A DNA stretch of 64,000 nt from Thermopolyspora sp040678635. Lineage in GTDB: Bacteria; Actinomycetota; Actinomycetes; Streptosporangiales; Streptosporangiaceae. The notes under the pieces were generated by a model. It was not told the origin of the DNA and made no database searches. It worked only from the letters and a program-made list of their open reading frames with translations. The stretch is from positions 248,001 through 312,000 of the forward strand of contig NZ_JBFATZ010000006.1 of assembly GCF_040678635.1 (NCBI RefSeq), given 5' to 3'. Made by a program: the position numbers and the translations under genes. Shown in pieces: positions 39,941 through 49,187 of this stretch (positions within the stretch are counted from its first letter, which is position 1; every line of letters starts with the position of its first letter).

Positions 39941-41869
39941 ATGCGGAACACCTGGGGCTGGCCGGTGTTCGGGCTGTCGTGCGTGCTGGTCGGAGGCGGC
40001 GTCGTGGCGGGCGGCGGGCCGACGGGTGGGCACGGCACGGTGGTGGACGCGGCGCTCGGCCTGGCGTTCCCGGCCCTGGGTGCGTTCCTGCTGGCCCGGA
40101 AGGTGGTGCTGCTCGGCGCGTTGTGCCTGGTTCCCGCGCTGGGCGCGGTCGCGTACGCCGCGGACAACCACGCGGCGGCCGCCTTGCCCGGCGCGCGGTG
40201 GACGGCGTGGCTGTCCGGCTGGGTGTGGGCGCCGGCCGTTCTGATCCCCGCCACCCTGGTCGTGCTGCTGGTGCCGGACGGCCGCCTGCCCTCGCGCCGC
40301 TGGCGGCCGTTCGCGATCGTCACGGGTGCGCTCGTCGCCGCCTTCACCCTGCTCATGGCCCTCGTGCCGCAGGTCCGGTACGGCCTGCCCGCTCCGATCT
40401 CGGCGCCCGGCCTGTCCGCGCAGACCCCGGCCTTCCCGGTGCTGATCGCGGCGCTGATCGTCGCCTGCGTGGGCTGCGTGGCCGCGCTGCCGCTGCGGCT
40501 GCGGCGGGCGCGCGGAGAGGTGCGCCTGCAACTGCTGTGGGTGCTGACCGGGGCCGCCACGCTGGTGCTCACCACGTTCGGCAACGTCTGGTTCCCCGCC
40601 CCCTGGAACGACTGGGTCGCCGTCGCCGGGGTGCTGGCGTTCCCCGCCGGGGTGGGCGTGGCCATGCTGCGTCACGGCCTGTACGACACCGATCGGGTGC
40701 TGCGCCGTACCCTCACCTACGGATTGCTGGCCGGGGCGCTCGCCCTGGCCTACGTCGCGGTCGTGGCCGGGCTGGGGCTGCTGGCCGGTCCGGACCGGCC
40801 CGTGGTCGCCGCGTCGGCGGCCGTGGTGGTCGCGATCGCGGTGAATCCGGTGCGGGGCTTCCTCGCCCGACTGGTGGACCGCGCCCTGTACGGCGAGCGC
40901 GGCGACCCGTACGGCGTACTGACCGGCCTGTCGCGCCGGTTGGCCGAGGCGGCAGAGCCGAGGGCGACCCTGACCGTGCTGGCCGCCTCGATCGCCTCGG
41001 CGCTGCGCGTCCCCCGCGTGCACGTCCGGGTCGGGCCCGCCGAGGTGGAGGCCGGTGATCCGTCGGTGCCGCTGGAGCGTACCGTGCCCCTGACGTTCCA
41101 GGGGACGCCCCTCGGTCAGGTGCGGCTGGCTCCGCGCGCACCCGGCGAAGGCTTCGATCCACGGGACCGGCGGCTGCTCGACGACATCGCCCTGCAGGCG
41201 GGCGGCCCCCTGGCGGCGGCGCTGCGCGCCCTGGAGTTGCAGCGGGCCAGGCGGGACCTGGTCACCGCCCGCGAGGAGGAGCGCCGCAAGCTGCGGCGCG
41301 ACCTGCACGACGGCCTTGGACCCGTGCTCGCCGGTCTGGGCTTCACCGCCGACGCGGCCTGCAACGCGCTGCGGTCCGATCCGGTCCGCACCGAGCACCT
41401 GCTGGGCACGGTGCGGCAGCAGGCCAGGGACGCCGCCGCCACGGTGCGCCGGCTCAGCCGCGGGCTTCGCCCGCCGGATCTCGACGCGCTCGGCCTGGTT
41501 CCGGCGATCGAGGCGGCGGCCGCCCGGCTCTCCCCGCCGAAGGTCGAGGTCACCGTGTCCGGCGAGCCGTACGGGCTGGACGCGGCCACCGAGGTCGCCG
41601 CCTATCTCGTCACCCGCGAGGCGCTGACGAACTGCGCCCGGCACGCCGGCGCGTCCTCCTGCCGGGTCCGGATCTCTTTCGGCGACGACCGGCTGACGAT
41701 CACGATCACGGACGACGGCCGCGGCCTGCCCGGCACGCCGCCCGCGGGCGTGGGCCTTGCCGCCATGCGGGAGCGTGCCGAGGAACTCGGCGGCGACTTC
41801 GCCATCGGCTCGCCGCCCGTCGGCGGCACCGAGGTCCGCGTCCGGCTACCCGTCGGGGGTGTCGCGTGA
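39941..41869 (+). CDS. sensor histidine kinase, NarL-partner type (HisKA_3)
   Basis: A 642-residue membrane sensor kinase. The first half has eight or so hydrophobic segments (such as FPALGAFLLARKVVLLGALC and VLIAALIVACVGCVAALPL). A GAF-like linker follows, then the HisKA_3 box EERRKLRRDLHDGLGP with phospho-acceptor His456, and an ATPase domain with ITDDGRGLP and GVGLAAMRERAEELGG. It overlaps the response regulator (GTGA). The signal is unknown. Confidence 0.9.
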   Translation: MRNTWGWPVFGLSCVLVGGGVVAGGGPTGGHGTVVDAALGLAFPALGAFLLARKVVLLGALCLVPALGAVAYAADNHAAAALPGARWTAWLSGWVWAPAVLIPATLVVLLVPDGRLPSRRWRPFAIVTGALVAAFTLLMALVPQVRYGLPAPISAPGLSAQTPAFPVLIAALIVACVGCVAALPLRLRRARGEVRLQLLWVLTGAATLVLTTFGNVWFPAPWNDWVAVAGVLAFPAGVGVAMLRHGLYDTDRVLRRTLTYGLLAGALALAYVAVVAGLGLLAGPDRPVVAASAAVVVAIAVNPVRGFLARLVDRALYGERGDPYGVLTGLSRRLAEAAEPRATLTVLAASIASALRVPRVHVRVGPAEVEAGDPSVPLERTVPLTFQGTPLGQVRLAPRAPGEGFDPRDRRLLDDIALQAGGPLAAALRALELQRARRDLVTAREEERRKLRRDLHDGLGPVLAGLGFTADAACNALRSDPVRTEHLLGTVRQQARDAAATVRRLSRGLRPPDLDALGLVPAIEAAAARLSPPKVEVTVSGEPYGLDAATEVAAYLVTREALTNCARHAGASSCRVRISFGDDRLTITITDDGRGLPGTPPAGVGLAAMRERAEELGGDFAIGSPPVGGTEVRVRLPVGGVA

Positions 41870-42513
41870 TCCGCGTGCTGATAGTGGACGACCATCCGGT
41901 GGTCCGGAACGGCCTCGCCGCGTTGCTCGGCACGGTGGAGGGCTACGAGGTGGTGGGCGAGGCCGCCGACGGGGCCGAGGCGCTCGCCGTCGCCGCCGAG
42001 CGGCGGCCCGACGTCGTGCTCATGGATCTGGCCATGCCGCGCGTGGACGGGATCGAGGCCACCCGCCGCCTGACCGCGCAGCGGCCCGGGGTCGCGGTCC
42101 TGGTGCTGACCATGTCGGACGACGACGCCTCGGTGCTGGCGGCGATGCGCGCGGGCGCGCGCGGCTATCTGCTCAAGGACGCCACGCAGCAGGAGATGCT
42201 GGCCGCGGTCCGGTCCGCCGCGCAAGGCCAGCTCGTGTTCGGGACCAGCATCGCCCCGGCGGTCACGTCTCTGCTGATGCCGCGTGACCGGCCGGACGAG
42301 GAGCCGTTCCCGCAGCTCACACCCCGCGAGCGGAGCATTCTGGCGCTGGTCGCCGAAGGCCTGGGCAACCAGGCGATCGCCCGGCGTCTCGCGGTGCGGC
42401 CCAAGACGGTGGCCAACGCGGTGTCCGCGATCCTGGTCAAGATCCACGCACGCGACCGGGCAGCCGCGATCGCCGCCGCCCGTGAAGCGGGCCTCGGCGG
42501 CGGCACCAGCTGA
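41866..42513 (+). CDS. NarL/FixJ-family response regulator
   Basis: A 215-residue regulator. The receiver has LIVDDHPVV, phospho-acceptor Asp54 in VVLMDLAMPRVDGIEATR, and the LKDATQQEM Lys. The LuxR-type helix-turn-helix is LTPRERSILALVAEGLGNQA followed by IARRLAVRPKTVANAVSAIL. GTG at 41866 overlaps the kinase stop, so kinase and regulator are coupled. Confidence 0.93.
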   Translation: MIRVLIVDDHPVVRNGLAALLGTVEGYEVVGEAADGAEALAVAAERRPDVVLMDLAMPRVDGIEATRRLTAQRPGVAVLVLTMSDDDASVLAAMRAGARGYLLKDATQQEMLAAVRSAAQGQLVFGTSIAPAVTSLLMPRDRPDEEPFPQLTPRERSILALVAEGLGNQAIARRLAVRPKTVANAVSAILVKIHARDRAAAIAAAREAGLGGGTS

Positions 42514-42782
42514 CCCGCTCGGCTCCGCCCGGCCCCGCTTCCTTCCGGCTCGCCGAGGTTTCGTCTGGTCCGCCGCGCTCCCATCCGGCCGGGGCCGGAA
42601 CCGTTCCTGGGTTGATGGGACGCGTTTCCGCTGACCTCGGGAAATGGCCGTCGGCAGGCTCGAATCCGACGGCGCGAGGGCCGACGCGAGGCGTCCCTTG
42701 GAGGGGCAGGGATGCCGTCGGCCCCGGTCCGAAAAGGCGGAGCACCTTGATGGCGTGCTCCCACGACCCAGCAGGAGTCTCG

Positions 42783-43430
42783 ATGACGATGTCAAGCGGC
42801 GACCACGGCGTTCCCCGGCGGACCGGCGATGCGATGGGTTCCACCATCGGCCCCGGGAACCCGCCGGGCCTCGGCGAACGGGAGGCGGACCGCGCGCGGA
42901 AGGGTTCCGTCGTACGCGCGGTCCTCCCGGTGCTGAGCGGACTGGGCTTCATCGCCCTCGCGCTGAGCGAACTCGTCCTGCCGGATCAGCGGCAGCCGTT
43001 CGCCGGGTTCGGCGACTACCTGATTGAGGCCTGCTTCGTGACCGGCCTGTGGGCCGGGGCCGGGGCGGCCCTGGTGCTCGACCGCGTGCACCGCCCGGTG
43101 CCCGGCTGGGGGTGGTTCGGCCGGATCGCGGTGGGAATGTACGCCGTCGGTCAGGTCCTGCTCGGCATCACCACCGGCGCCACGCTGATCAACGGCCGCA
43201 CCGCCCTCGACCTGTTGTTCCTGCCCGGCACGGCGCTGTGGCTGCTCGGCGGCGTCCTGGTGGCGGCGGCGCTGGTGCGGGCGCGGCTGCTGCCCTGGCC
43301 GCTGGCCGTGGCCCTGGCCGCCGGGGTGCCCCTGGCCATGGCGATCGGACCCACCGGACCGGTGATCATTGGCGCGGTGTGGCTCGCCGTGGCCGTGGTG
43401 ATCGCACGCCTGCCCGTCGAGAGGGCCTGA
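42783..43430 (+). CDS. small membrane protein of unknown function
   Basis: A 215-residue protein with about six hydrophobic segments, such as VLPVLSGLGFIALALSELVL, GLWAGAGAALVLD, YAVGQVLLGITTGATLI and LPGTALWLLGGVLVAAALV. The first 45 residues are polar. ATG at 42783 has AGGAG five bases upstream. It follows the two-component genes by 269 bases and may be its target. I see no known family. Confidence 0.6.
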   Translation: MTMSSGDHGVPRRTGDAMGSTIGPGNPPGLGEREADRARKGSVVRAVLPVLSGLGFIALALSELVLPDQRQPFAGFGDYLIEACFVTGLWAGAGAALVLDRVHRPVPGWGWFGRIAVGMYAVGQVLLGITTGATLINGRTALDLLFLPGTALWLLGGVLVAAALVRARLLPWPLAVALAAGVPLAMAIGPTGPVIIGAVWLAVAVVIARLPVERA

Positions 43431-43592
43431 CGGCGCCATCTGACGGCTCCGGCTCCGTACGCCGGGTGGAGATGGGGTGGAACCGCGCCGTGCGGAACCG
43501 AACGGAACGCCGTTACGACGCCCCTCAGCGGTTCAACACGAACCGGCCCACCGCCAAGCAGGTGGAGAGCCCGCGCGGCTCGCGCGTCGGCC

Positions 43593-43632
43593 CGCCGGAC
43601 GGACGCTCGCTCTCGTCGGCGTCCGTCCGGCG
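43593..43632. terminator. 14-bp stem hairpin between convergent genes
   Basis: CGCCGGACGGACGC pairs perfectly with GCGTCCGTCCGGCG across a 12-base loop, between the small membrane protein gene and the flotillin gene. Confidence 0.65.
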
Positions 43633-43693
43633 TCCGATGCCGCCGCGGGAAGCGGGAGCCGGGCGAGGAACGTTTGACCCTACGATTTGGCCC

Positions 43694-45112
43694 CTACGAC
43701 TTGGCCGAGGAAGGCGGGTCGGCGTTCGGGGTGACGAGGGCGTCGACGCCGTTGGGGCTGGCGGGGGCCGCGGGCTGGGCGGGGCCGGTGGACAGCAGGG
43801 TGCGGGCGAGGCCGAGGCCGGTGCCGCCGAGGGTGAGGGCCTTGGCGAGGAGTTCCTCCACGCCCTGCGCGCCGTTGAGGACGATCATGTGATCGACGTT
43901 GCCGAAGGACTTGGACGCGGCTTCGACGATGGCGGGCCATTTCTCGGCGAGTTGCTGGGCGATGACGGCCTCCTGGTTCTCGGCCAGGGCCTGGGAGCGC
44001 GCCCGGATCGCCTCGGCCTCCGCGAGGCCCTTGGCCTTGGCGGCCTCCGCCTCGGCGAGGCCGCGCGCCTTAACCGCCTCGGCCTGGGCGAGACCGGTGG
44101 CCTTGGTGGCGGCGGCGCCGGCCTGGCCGCGCAGTTCGGTCTCCTGCGCCTCCGCCTCGGCCTGGGCGATGCGGGCGTCGCGCTCGGCCCGCGCCAGCGT
44201 GATCGTCTCGTACGCCTTGGCGTCGGCGGGCCGGCGCACCTGCGCCTGGAGCCGCTGCTCGGCCAGCTCGGCCTCCAACTCGGCGGCGCGGGTCTCCTGC
44301 ACGACGACCTCCTGGCGCGCGGTCGCCTCCGACAGCGGCCCGGCCTGCCGCGACCTGGCCGCCGCCCGGTCCACCTCGGCCTGGAACCCGGCCTGCTGGA
44401 TCTGGCTGTCCCGTACGGCCTCGGCCTTCTTGGCCGCGGCGACCTGCTCGGCCTCGGTGGCCTCCTGGTCGCGCTGCGCCTCGGCGATGCGGGCCAGCGA
44501 GGCGACCCTGGCCGCGTGCGGCTTGCCGAGGTTGATGATGTAGCCGGTCTCGTCGTCGATCTCCTGGATCTGCAGGGAGTCGACGACCAGGCCGAGCTTG
44601 CTCATCTCGTCGGCCGCGCTCATCCGGGTCTCGCTGGTCAGGCGCTCGCGGTTGAGGATCAGGTCCTCCACCGTGAGGTTGCCGATGATCGAGCGCAGGT
44701 GGCCGGTGAACAGCTCGTGGATCGCGCCGTCCATCGAGTTCTGCTGCTCCAGGAACCGCCGCGCGGCGTTGGCGATCGAGTGCAGGTCGTCGCCGACCTT
44801 GTAGATGACCACGCCGCGGACGTGGACCGGGATGCCCTGCTGGGTCACGCACGACACCGTCAGGTTCGCGGCGCGGCTGTCGAGACGCAGCCGGCGCGCG
44901 GTCTGGAAGCCGGGCAGCACGGCCGTGCCCTTGCCTGTGACGATCTTGAATCCCAGCGAGTCGGCGGCGTCGGACTGCCCGTGCGCCCCAAGCCCCGAGA
45001 TGATCAGGGCCTCGTTCGGCTCGGCGACCCGCCACACCGCCTTGAACACCATGATGAGCACGATGAGCACCGCGAACGCGGCACCCCCGGTGATCCAATA
45101 CTCCGCCGTCAT
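43694..45112 (-). CDS. flotillin-family SPFH membrane protein
   Basis: A 472-residue membrane-anchored scaffold. One N-terminal membrane segment (ITGGAAFAVLIVLIMVFKAV) is followed by an SPFH/band-7 domain and a long coiled coil with repeated AEAEA/KAKGLAEAEA segments, which form flotillin oligomers in membrane microdomains. The ATG at 45112 has GGAGG five bases upstream; a GTG 12 bases earlier is less likely. The upstream gene is an NfeD-like partner, the usual flotillin pairing. Confidence 0.92.
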   Translation of the reverse strand: MTAEYWITGGAAFAVLIVLIMVFKAVWRVAEPNEALIISGLGAHGQSDAADSLGFKIVTGKGTAVLPGFQTARRLRLDSRAANLTVSCVTQQGIPVHVRGVVIYKVGDDLHSIANAARRFLEQQNSMDGAIHELFTGHLRSIIGNLTVEDLILNRERLTSETRMSAADEMSKLGLVVDSLQIQEIDDETGYIINLGKPHAARVASLARIAEAQRDQEATEAEQVAAAKKAEAVRDSQIQQAGFQAEVDRAAARSRQAGPLSEATARQEVVVQETRAAELEAELAEQRLQAQVRRPADAKAYETITLARAERDARIAQAEAEAQETELRGQAGAAATKATGLAQAEAVKARGLAEAEAAKAKGLAEAEAIRARSQALAENQEAVIAQQLAEKWPAIVEAASKSFGNVDHMIVLNGAQGVEELLAKALTLGGTGLGLARTLLSTGPAQPAAPASPNGVDALVTPNADPPSSAKS

Positions 45113-45140
45113 CGGAGCCTCCACAATCGGAGCGGAAGGT

Positions 45141-45344
45141 TCAGACGATGGCGCGAGCCACGTACACCGTACGAGGCGGGAAATACTCGACCACGACGAC
45201 GATCGAACCGACGGGGAACTCCTCGTCCGGCAGGTTCGGGTGGGCGTAGAACGCCTCCACGCCCCCGCGTACCTGCACCATCACCTCTCCGACCAGCCCC
45301 GGACCGATCTTTCCGGTGACTCTCCCCTGCTTGCCGACCAACAC
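45141..45344 (-). CDS. NfeD-like C-terminal OB-fold protein
   Basis: A 67-residue protein. VGKQGRVTGKIGPGLVGEVM then EEFPVGSIVVVVEYFPPRTV fits the OB-fold of short NfeD proteins, which partner flotillins. No membrane segment is seen, so it is a minimal form. GTG at 45344 or TTG at 45341 follow GGGGAG; the frame is open to 45425. Close spacing to the flotillin gene suggests one operon. Confidence 0.7.
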   Translation of the reverse strand: MLVGKQGRVTGKIGPGLVGEVMVQVRGGVEAFYAHPNLPDEEFPVGSIVVVVEYFPPRTVYVARAIV

Positions 45345-45554
45345 TTCTCCCCGTAACCGAGCACGTTCTCGAACGTATGACGCGCCCGCTCCACCTTTAC
45401 CAGCCTGACACAGCGCCTTTGCCACGAACAGACGCGTTTGTCCGGAAAGCCGCCCGCCCAGGTCCGAAACCTCGAATGACCCGCATTGGGCGGCGTTTCG
45501 GTCGGTTACGGTTCCCTTTCGGCCTCGGGGGCCTGGCGGATCGGCCGTAGCCGA

Positions 45555-45599
45555 TACCGAAATCTCAGGTACCGAAATCTCAGGTACCGAGATCTCAGG
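45555..45599. repeat. 15-bp tandem repeat, 3 copies, overlapping the P450 stop
   Basis: TACCGAAATCTCAGG at 45555, 45570 and (one change) 45585. The third copy contains the P450 stop codon at 45595-45597. Confidence 0.9.
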
Positions 45600-46794
45600 C
45601 GAGATGGACGCGGACGGGGATCGACCTCCACGCGCGCAGGGTGTTGTTGTGGTGGCGCAGCGCCGGGCCGGCGAGTTCGATGCGTTCGATCCGCCGGGCG
45701 AGCGCGGTCAGCAGCGCCTCCGCCTCCAGGCGGGCCACGTGCTGCCCGGCGCACTGGTGGATGCCCATGCCGAAGCCGACGTGCCCGGAGGGGTCGCGGG
45801 ACAGGTCGAACGCGTCGGGGTCGGCCCAGCGGCGCGGGTCGCGGTTGGCCGATCCCAGGAAGGTGACGACCTTCTTGCCGTCGGGGATGAGCGTGCCGCC
45901 GACGACGACGTCGCGCGTTGCCGTACGGAAGAACGTCTGCACCGGGGACTGCCAGCGCACCGCCTCGTCGAACGCGACGCGGGCCAGGTGCGGCTCGCGG
46001 CGCAGGCGCCGCCACTGGTCGGGGTGGGTGGCGAAGGCGTACAGCACGGCGGCGAGGCCGTGCACGGTAGTGTCGACCCCGGCCGACAGCAGGGAGCGCA
46101 CGACCAGCGGCGCCTGCTCGGCGGTGATGTCGCCGCGGTCCGCCGCCGCCCAGATGCGGGCGCCGAAGCCGCCGGGGGCCAGCATGTCGCGTTGGCATCG
46201 GGAGTTCACCCACGCCGACAGCTCGGCGACCCGCGGCAGGCCCTTCTCGACCAGGTCGTTCACGGGGCCGAAGGCGTTGAAGGCGTGCTCGCCGTAGGGC
46301 AGCAGGTTCTCCCGGCCGTCGGGCGGGAGGCCGACCGCGTCGGGGAACACCCGCAGCGGGAACGCCTCCGCCAGCTCCGTCACGGCGTCGAACTCGAGCT
46401 CGCCGGAGGAGCCCGCGCCGAGGACGGCATCGGCGAGTTCCTCGGCGTCGGCGAACCAGGCCGCGCGCAGTTTCCGCAGCTCCCGTGGGCCGAGGACGTT
46501 CGTCAGGACGGCCCTTGGCGCGTCGTGCCGGGGCGGGTCGGCCTCCAGCAGCAGGCTCGGGGGCCGCCAGGGCTTCTCGTAGCGGAAGTTGCTCAGGCCC
46601 ACGCCCGCCGCCGACTGGAAGTTCTGCCAGTCGGTCAGCACGGCGTGCACGTGCTCGTACCGGGCAAGCGCGTACACGTCGTAGCGGGTCAGGTAGACCA
46701 CCGGTCCCGCGTCACGCAGCCTGGCGTGCAGCGGCAGCGGGTCCTCGAGGACGTCGTGGGAGAACGGGTCGGCGTCGATCGACGGCAGGGTCAC
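45595..46794 (-). CDS. cytochrome P450, CYP199-like
   Basis: A 399-residue soluble P450. The I-helix is LSAGVDTTVHG, the ExxR pair is DEAVRWQSP and the heme ligand is Cys348 in VGFGMGIHQCAGQHVARLE. The pattern resembles CYP199-type enzymes, which remove O-methyl groups from para-methoxybenzoates or related aromatics. It is followed by its likely own reductase and an IclR regulator, as in aromatic demethylation loci. Substrate is inferred, not shown. Confidence 0.88.
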   Translation of the reverse strand: MTLPSIDADPFSHDVLEDPLPLHARLRDAGPVVYLTRYDVYALARYEHVHAVLTDWQNFQSAAGVGLSNFRYEKPWRPPSLLLEADPPRHDAPRAVLTNVLGPRELRKLRAAWFADAEELADAVLGAGSSGELEFDAVTELAEAFPLRVFPDAVGLPPDGRENLLPYGEHAFNAFGPVNDLVEKGLPRVAELSAWVNSRCQRDMLAPGGFGARIWAAADRGDITAEQAPLVVRSLLSAGVDTTVHGLAAVLYAFATHPDQWRRLRREPHLARVAFDEAVRWQSPVQTFFRTATRDVVVGGTLIPDGKKVVTFLGSANRDPRRWADPDAFDLSRDPSGHVGFGMGIHQCAGQHVARLEAEALLTALARRIERIELAGPALRHHNNTLRAWRSIPVRVHLA

Positions 46795-46890
46795 CGGCGT
46801 GCCTTTCTCGAAAGCCGGATGGGGGCCGGATGAGGGCGGGGTGGGGACGGGATAGGGGCGGGATATGCGGCGGTACCGCCCGCCACACCG

Positions 46891-47856
46891 TCACAGGTCG
46901 AGGACGAGACGGTCGGAGCGCGCGCGGGAGACGCAGACGAACATGCGGTCACCGGCCGCGCGTTCGCCGTCGTCGAGGATCGCGTCGCGGTGGTCGGGCT
47001 CGCCCGCCAGCACCTCCGTCTCGCAGGTGCCGCACAGTCCCTGCCCGCAGGAGGACAGCACCCCGACGCCCGCCTCGTTGATCGCCTGCAGCACGCTGCG
47101 ATCCGGTGTGACCGTGACCGACAGGCCGGAGCGCCGCAGTTCCACCTCGAACGGCGTGTCGCGGGCCGGCCGGCCCTGGTCCTTCGGGACGAATCGCTCG
47201 GTACGCAGCATGCCCTCCGGGTAGCCGGCGCACGCGCGTTCCACCGCGTCGAGCAGGCCGGCCGGCCCGCAGCAGTACACCTTGACGGCCGAGGTGGGGG
47301 CGGGAAGCCAGGCGTCCAGGTCGAGCAGGCCGTACTCGTCCTGCGGAACGACGGTCACCTTGTCGCCGTAGCGCTCCAGTTCGTCGAGGAACGCCATCGT
47401 CGAGCGGCTGCGCCCGCCGTACAGCAGCCGCCACTCGGCCCCCAGCAGCTCGGCCTGGTGGATCATGGGCAGCAGCGGCGTGATCCCGATCCCGCCGGCG
47501 ATGAACAGGTACCGATCCGACGGCACGAGCCGGAAGTTGTTGCGCGGGCCGCCGATCGCGACCGTCGCCCCCTCGGCCAGCTCGTCGTGGATGAGGGCCG
47601 ACCCGCCCCGCCCGTACGGCTCGCGCAGCACGGCCACCCGGTAGCGGTGGGCGTCCCAGCGGTCGCCGCACAGCGAGTACTGCCGGGTCAGCCCGGTCGG
47701 CAGCACCAGGTCCACGTGCGCGCCGGGCGTCCAGTCCGGCAGCCGCCGCCCGTCGGGACGCTCCAGCGTCAGCGCGACGACGCCCTCGGCCACCGGGGTC
47801 TTGGCCGCGACCCGCAGCTCGATCGTGGTCCGTGTGGGGAACGCCCTGCCCGCCAT
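46891..47856 (-). CDS. PDR/VanB-family reductase with C-terminal 2Fe-2S
   Basis: A 321-residue reductase. The FMN/FAD barrel has RQYSLCGDRWDAHRYRVAVL; the NAD(P) domain has FIAGGIGITPLLPMIHQAEL; the plant-type ferredoxin cluster is SSCGQGLCGTCETEVLAGE. This is the phthalate dioxygenase reductase order (flavin, NAD, Fe-S). ATG at 47856 has GAGGAGG upstream. It should feed electrons to the downstream P450. Confidence 0.92.
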   Translation of the reverse strand: MAGRAFPTRTTIELRVAAKTPVAEGVVALTLERPDGRRLPDWTPGAHVDLVLPTGLTRQYSLCGDRWDAHRYRVAVLREPYGRGGSALIHDELAEGATVAIGGPRNNFRLVPSDRYLFIAGGIGITPLLPMIHQAELLGAEWRLLYGGRSRSTMAFLDELERYGDKVTVVPQDEYGLLDLDAWLPAPTSAVKVYCCGPAGLLDAVERACAGYPEGMLRTERFVPKDQGRPARDTPFEVELRRSGLSVTVTPDRSVLQAINEAGVGVLSSCGQGLCGTCETEVLAGEPDHRDAILDDGERAAGDRMFVCVSRARSDRLVLDL

Positions 47857-47956
47857 CGCTCCTCCTCGGTTCGGCATGGTGGCACCGAGGATGAACCGGG
47901 GGGCGTCCCCTTCACCACGCCGTTCTCATTGAGTGAGAAACGAGTTGTGACGCACT

Positions 47957-48703
47957 TCACCGTACGGTCTCGCCGATACGACGCGAGATCCCGCGCGCCG
48001 CCGCCAGGAGGGCGGGGACCTGCGTCCGCGCGCCCGCGTCGTTGGGCACCACGACGGCGAGCGCCGCGACGACCTCGCCCCCGGGGCCGCGCACGGGGAC
48101 GGCGATGCCCGTGGCGCGCTCGTCGATGAAGCCGGGGCAGTACGAGTAGCCGACGCGGCGGATCTCGGCGAGCATCGCGCGCAGCCGGCGCGGTTCGGTC
48201 ACCGCGGCGCGGTAGCGCCGCAGCGGGGCGGAGAGCACGCGTTCCTGCAGGTCGGCGGGCGCGTGGGCGAGCAGCACCAGGCCCGCGGACGAGACGTGCA
48301 GCGGGAGCCTCCCGGCGATCCGGGTGAAGTTGACGACCGACTCGGGGGCCGACAGCCGCTCGAGAAAGAGCACCTCCTCCCCTTCCAGCACGCCCAGCTG
48401 GGTGTGGTGGCCGACCACGGCGTGCAGGTCCTCCATGTACGGCATCGCCGCCTCGCGCAGGCTCAGCGTGGGCGACGCGCGCAGGGCCAGCTCCCACATC
48501 CGCACCCCGACCCGGATCCCGTCGGCGTCGCGTTGCAGCCAGCCGTACCGGATCAGCTCGTTCACCAGCCGCGAGGCGGTCGCCACGTGCAGGCCGGACC
48601 GTCGCGCGATCTCCGATACCCGCAGCGCGGGCGCGTCCGGCCCGAACGCCTCGAAGATGCGCACGATTCGCGACAACACGGATTCACCGGTGGAGGACCT
48701 CAT
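47957..48703 (-). CDS. IclR-family regulator
   Basis: A 248-residue regulator. The N-terminal winged helix reads SVLSRIVRIFEAFGPDAPAL then RVSEIARRSGLHVATASRLV, and the effector domain is the usual IclR GAF-like fold (VGYSYCPGFIDERATGIAVP). It is upstream of and in the same direction as the reductase and P450 genes. IclR proteins in such places often sense aromatic acids. Confidence 0.88.
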   Translation of the reverse strand: MRSSTGESVLSRIVRIFEAFGPDAPALRVSEIARRSGLHVATASRLVNELIRYGWLQRDADGIRVGVRMWELALRASPTLSLREAAMPYMEDLHAVVGHHTQLGVLEGEEVLFLERLSAPESVVNFTRIAGRLPLHVSSAGLVLLAHAPADLQERVLSAPLRRYRAAVTEPRRLRAMLAEIRRVGYSYCPGFIDERATGIAVPVRGPGGEVVAALAVVVPNDAGARTQVPALLAAARGISRRIGETVR

Positions 48704-48760
48704 CGCGCCCAATTATCCGATATGAGCGCTTTTGGACCCCCTGTCCGGCGGCACACCGTT

Positions 48761-48994
48761 TCAGCGGCGGCGCTTCCCGCGCAGCGCCGACGGCTTGTGC
48801 ACGGCGCTCTTGCCGCTCTTCTCGCTGCGCACGCGATACTGAGGCTCCTCGGGCGAGGCGTCCACCGTGCGCCCGGCCTCCTCCGTCCGCTTCGTGATCT
48901 TCTTCTCGACCTTGCCCGACGCCGTGGATCCGTGGCTCTTCCAGGTGACCTCGTCACCGACGGCGGGTTCCTGTCGCTTGCGTTTGTCGGCCAT
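48761..48994 (-). CDS. DUF2945 protein (hypervirulence-associated TUDOR domain)
   Basis: A 77-residue basic protein. AVGDEVTWKSHGSTASGKVE, EPQYRVRSEKSGKSAVHK and a final LRGKRRR match the DUF2945 family. It is probably a small nucleic-acid- or protein-binding factor. It has its own minus-strand position. Confidence 0.75.
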   Translation of the reverse strand: MADKRKRQEPAVGDEVTWKSHGSTASGKVEKKITKRTEEAGRTVDASPEEPQYRVRSEKSGKSAVHKPSALRGKRRR

Positions 48995-49187
48995 GCTTCC
49001 CACCTACCCGGACAAATCGGATAACTCCCCCGGAGGCCACACGGGTGACATTGGTCACGGCACGACCGGCGCCACCTCGCGGTGAGGTGCCGGAACTCCC
49101 CGGCACCCGAAAGATCACGAAAACCGGTCCGGGCCGCCATCCCCGTTCCGATGGCGGCTTTACCCGAATATGTGATAGCGATCTGCG

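Noticed and set aside
45595..47856. Guaiacol demethylase GcoAB
   Set aside because: GcoB has its ferredoxin domain at the N-terminus, as I recall, whereas the 2Fe-2S domain here is C-terminal, and the P450 looks CYP199-like.
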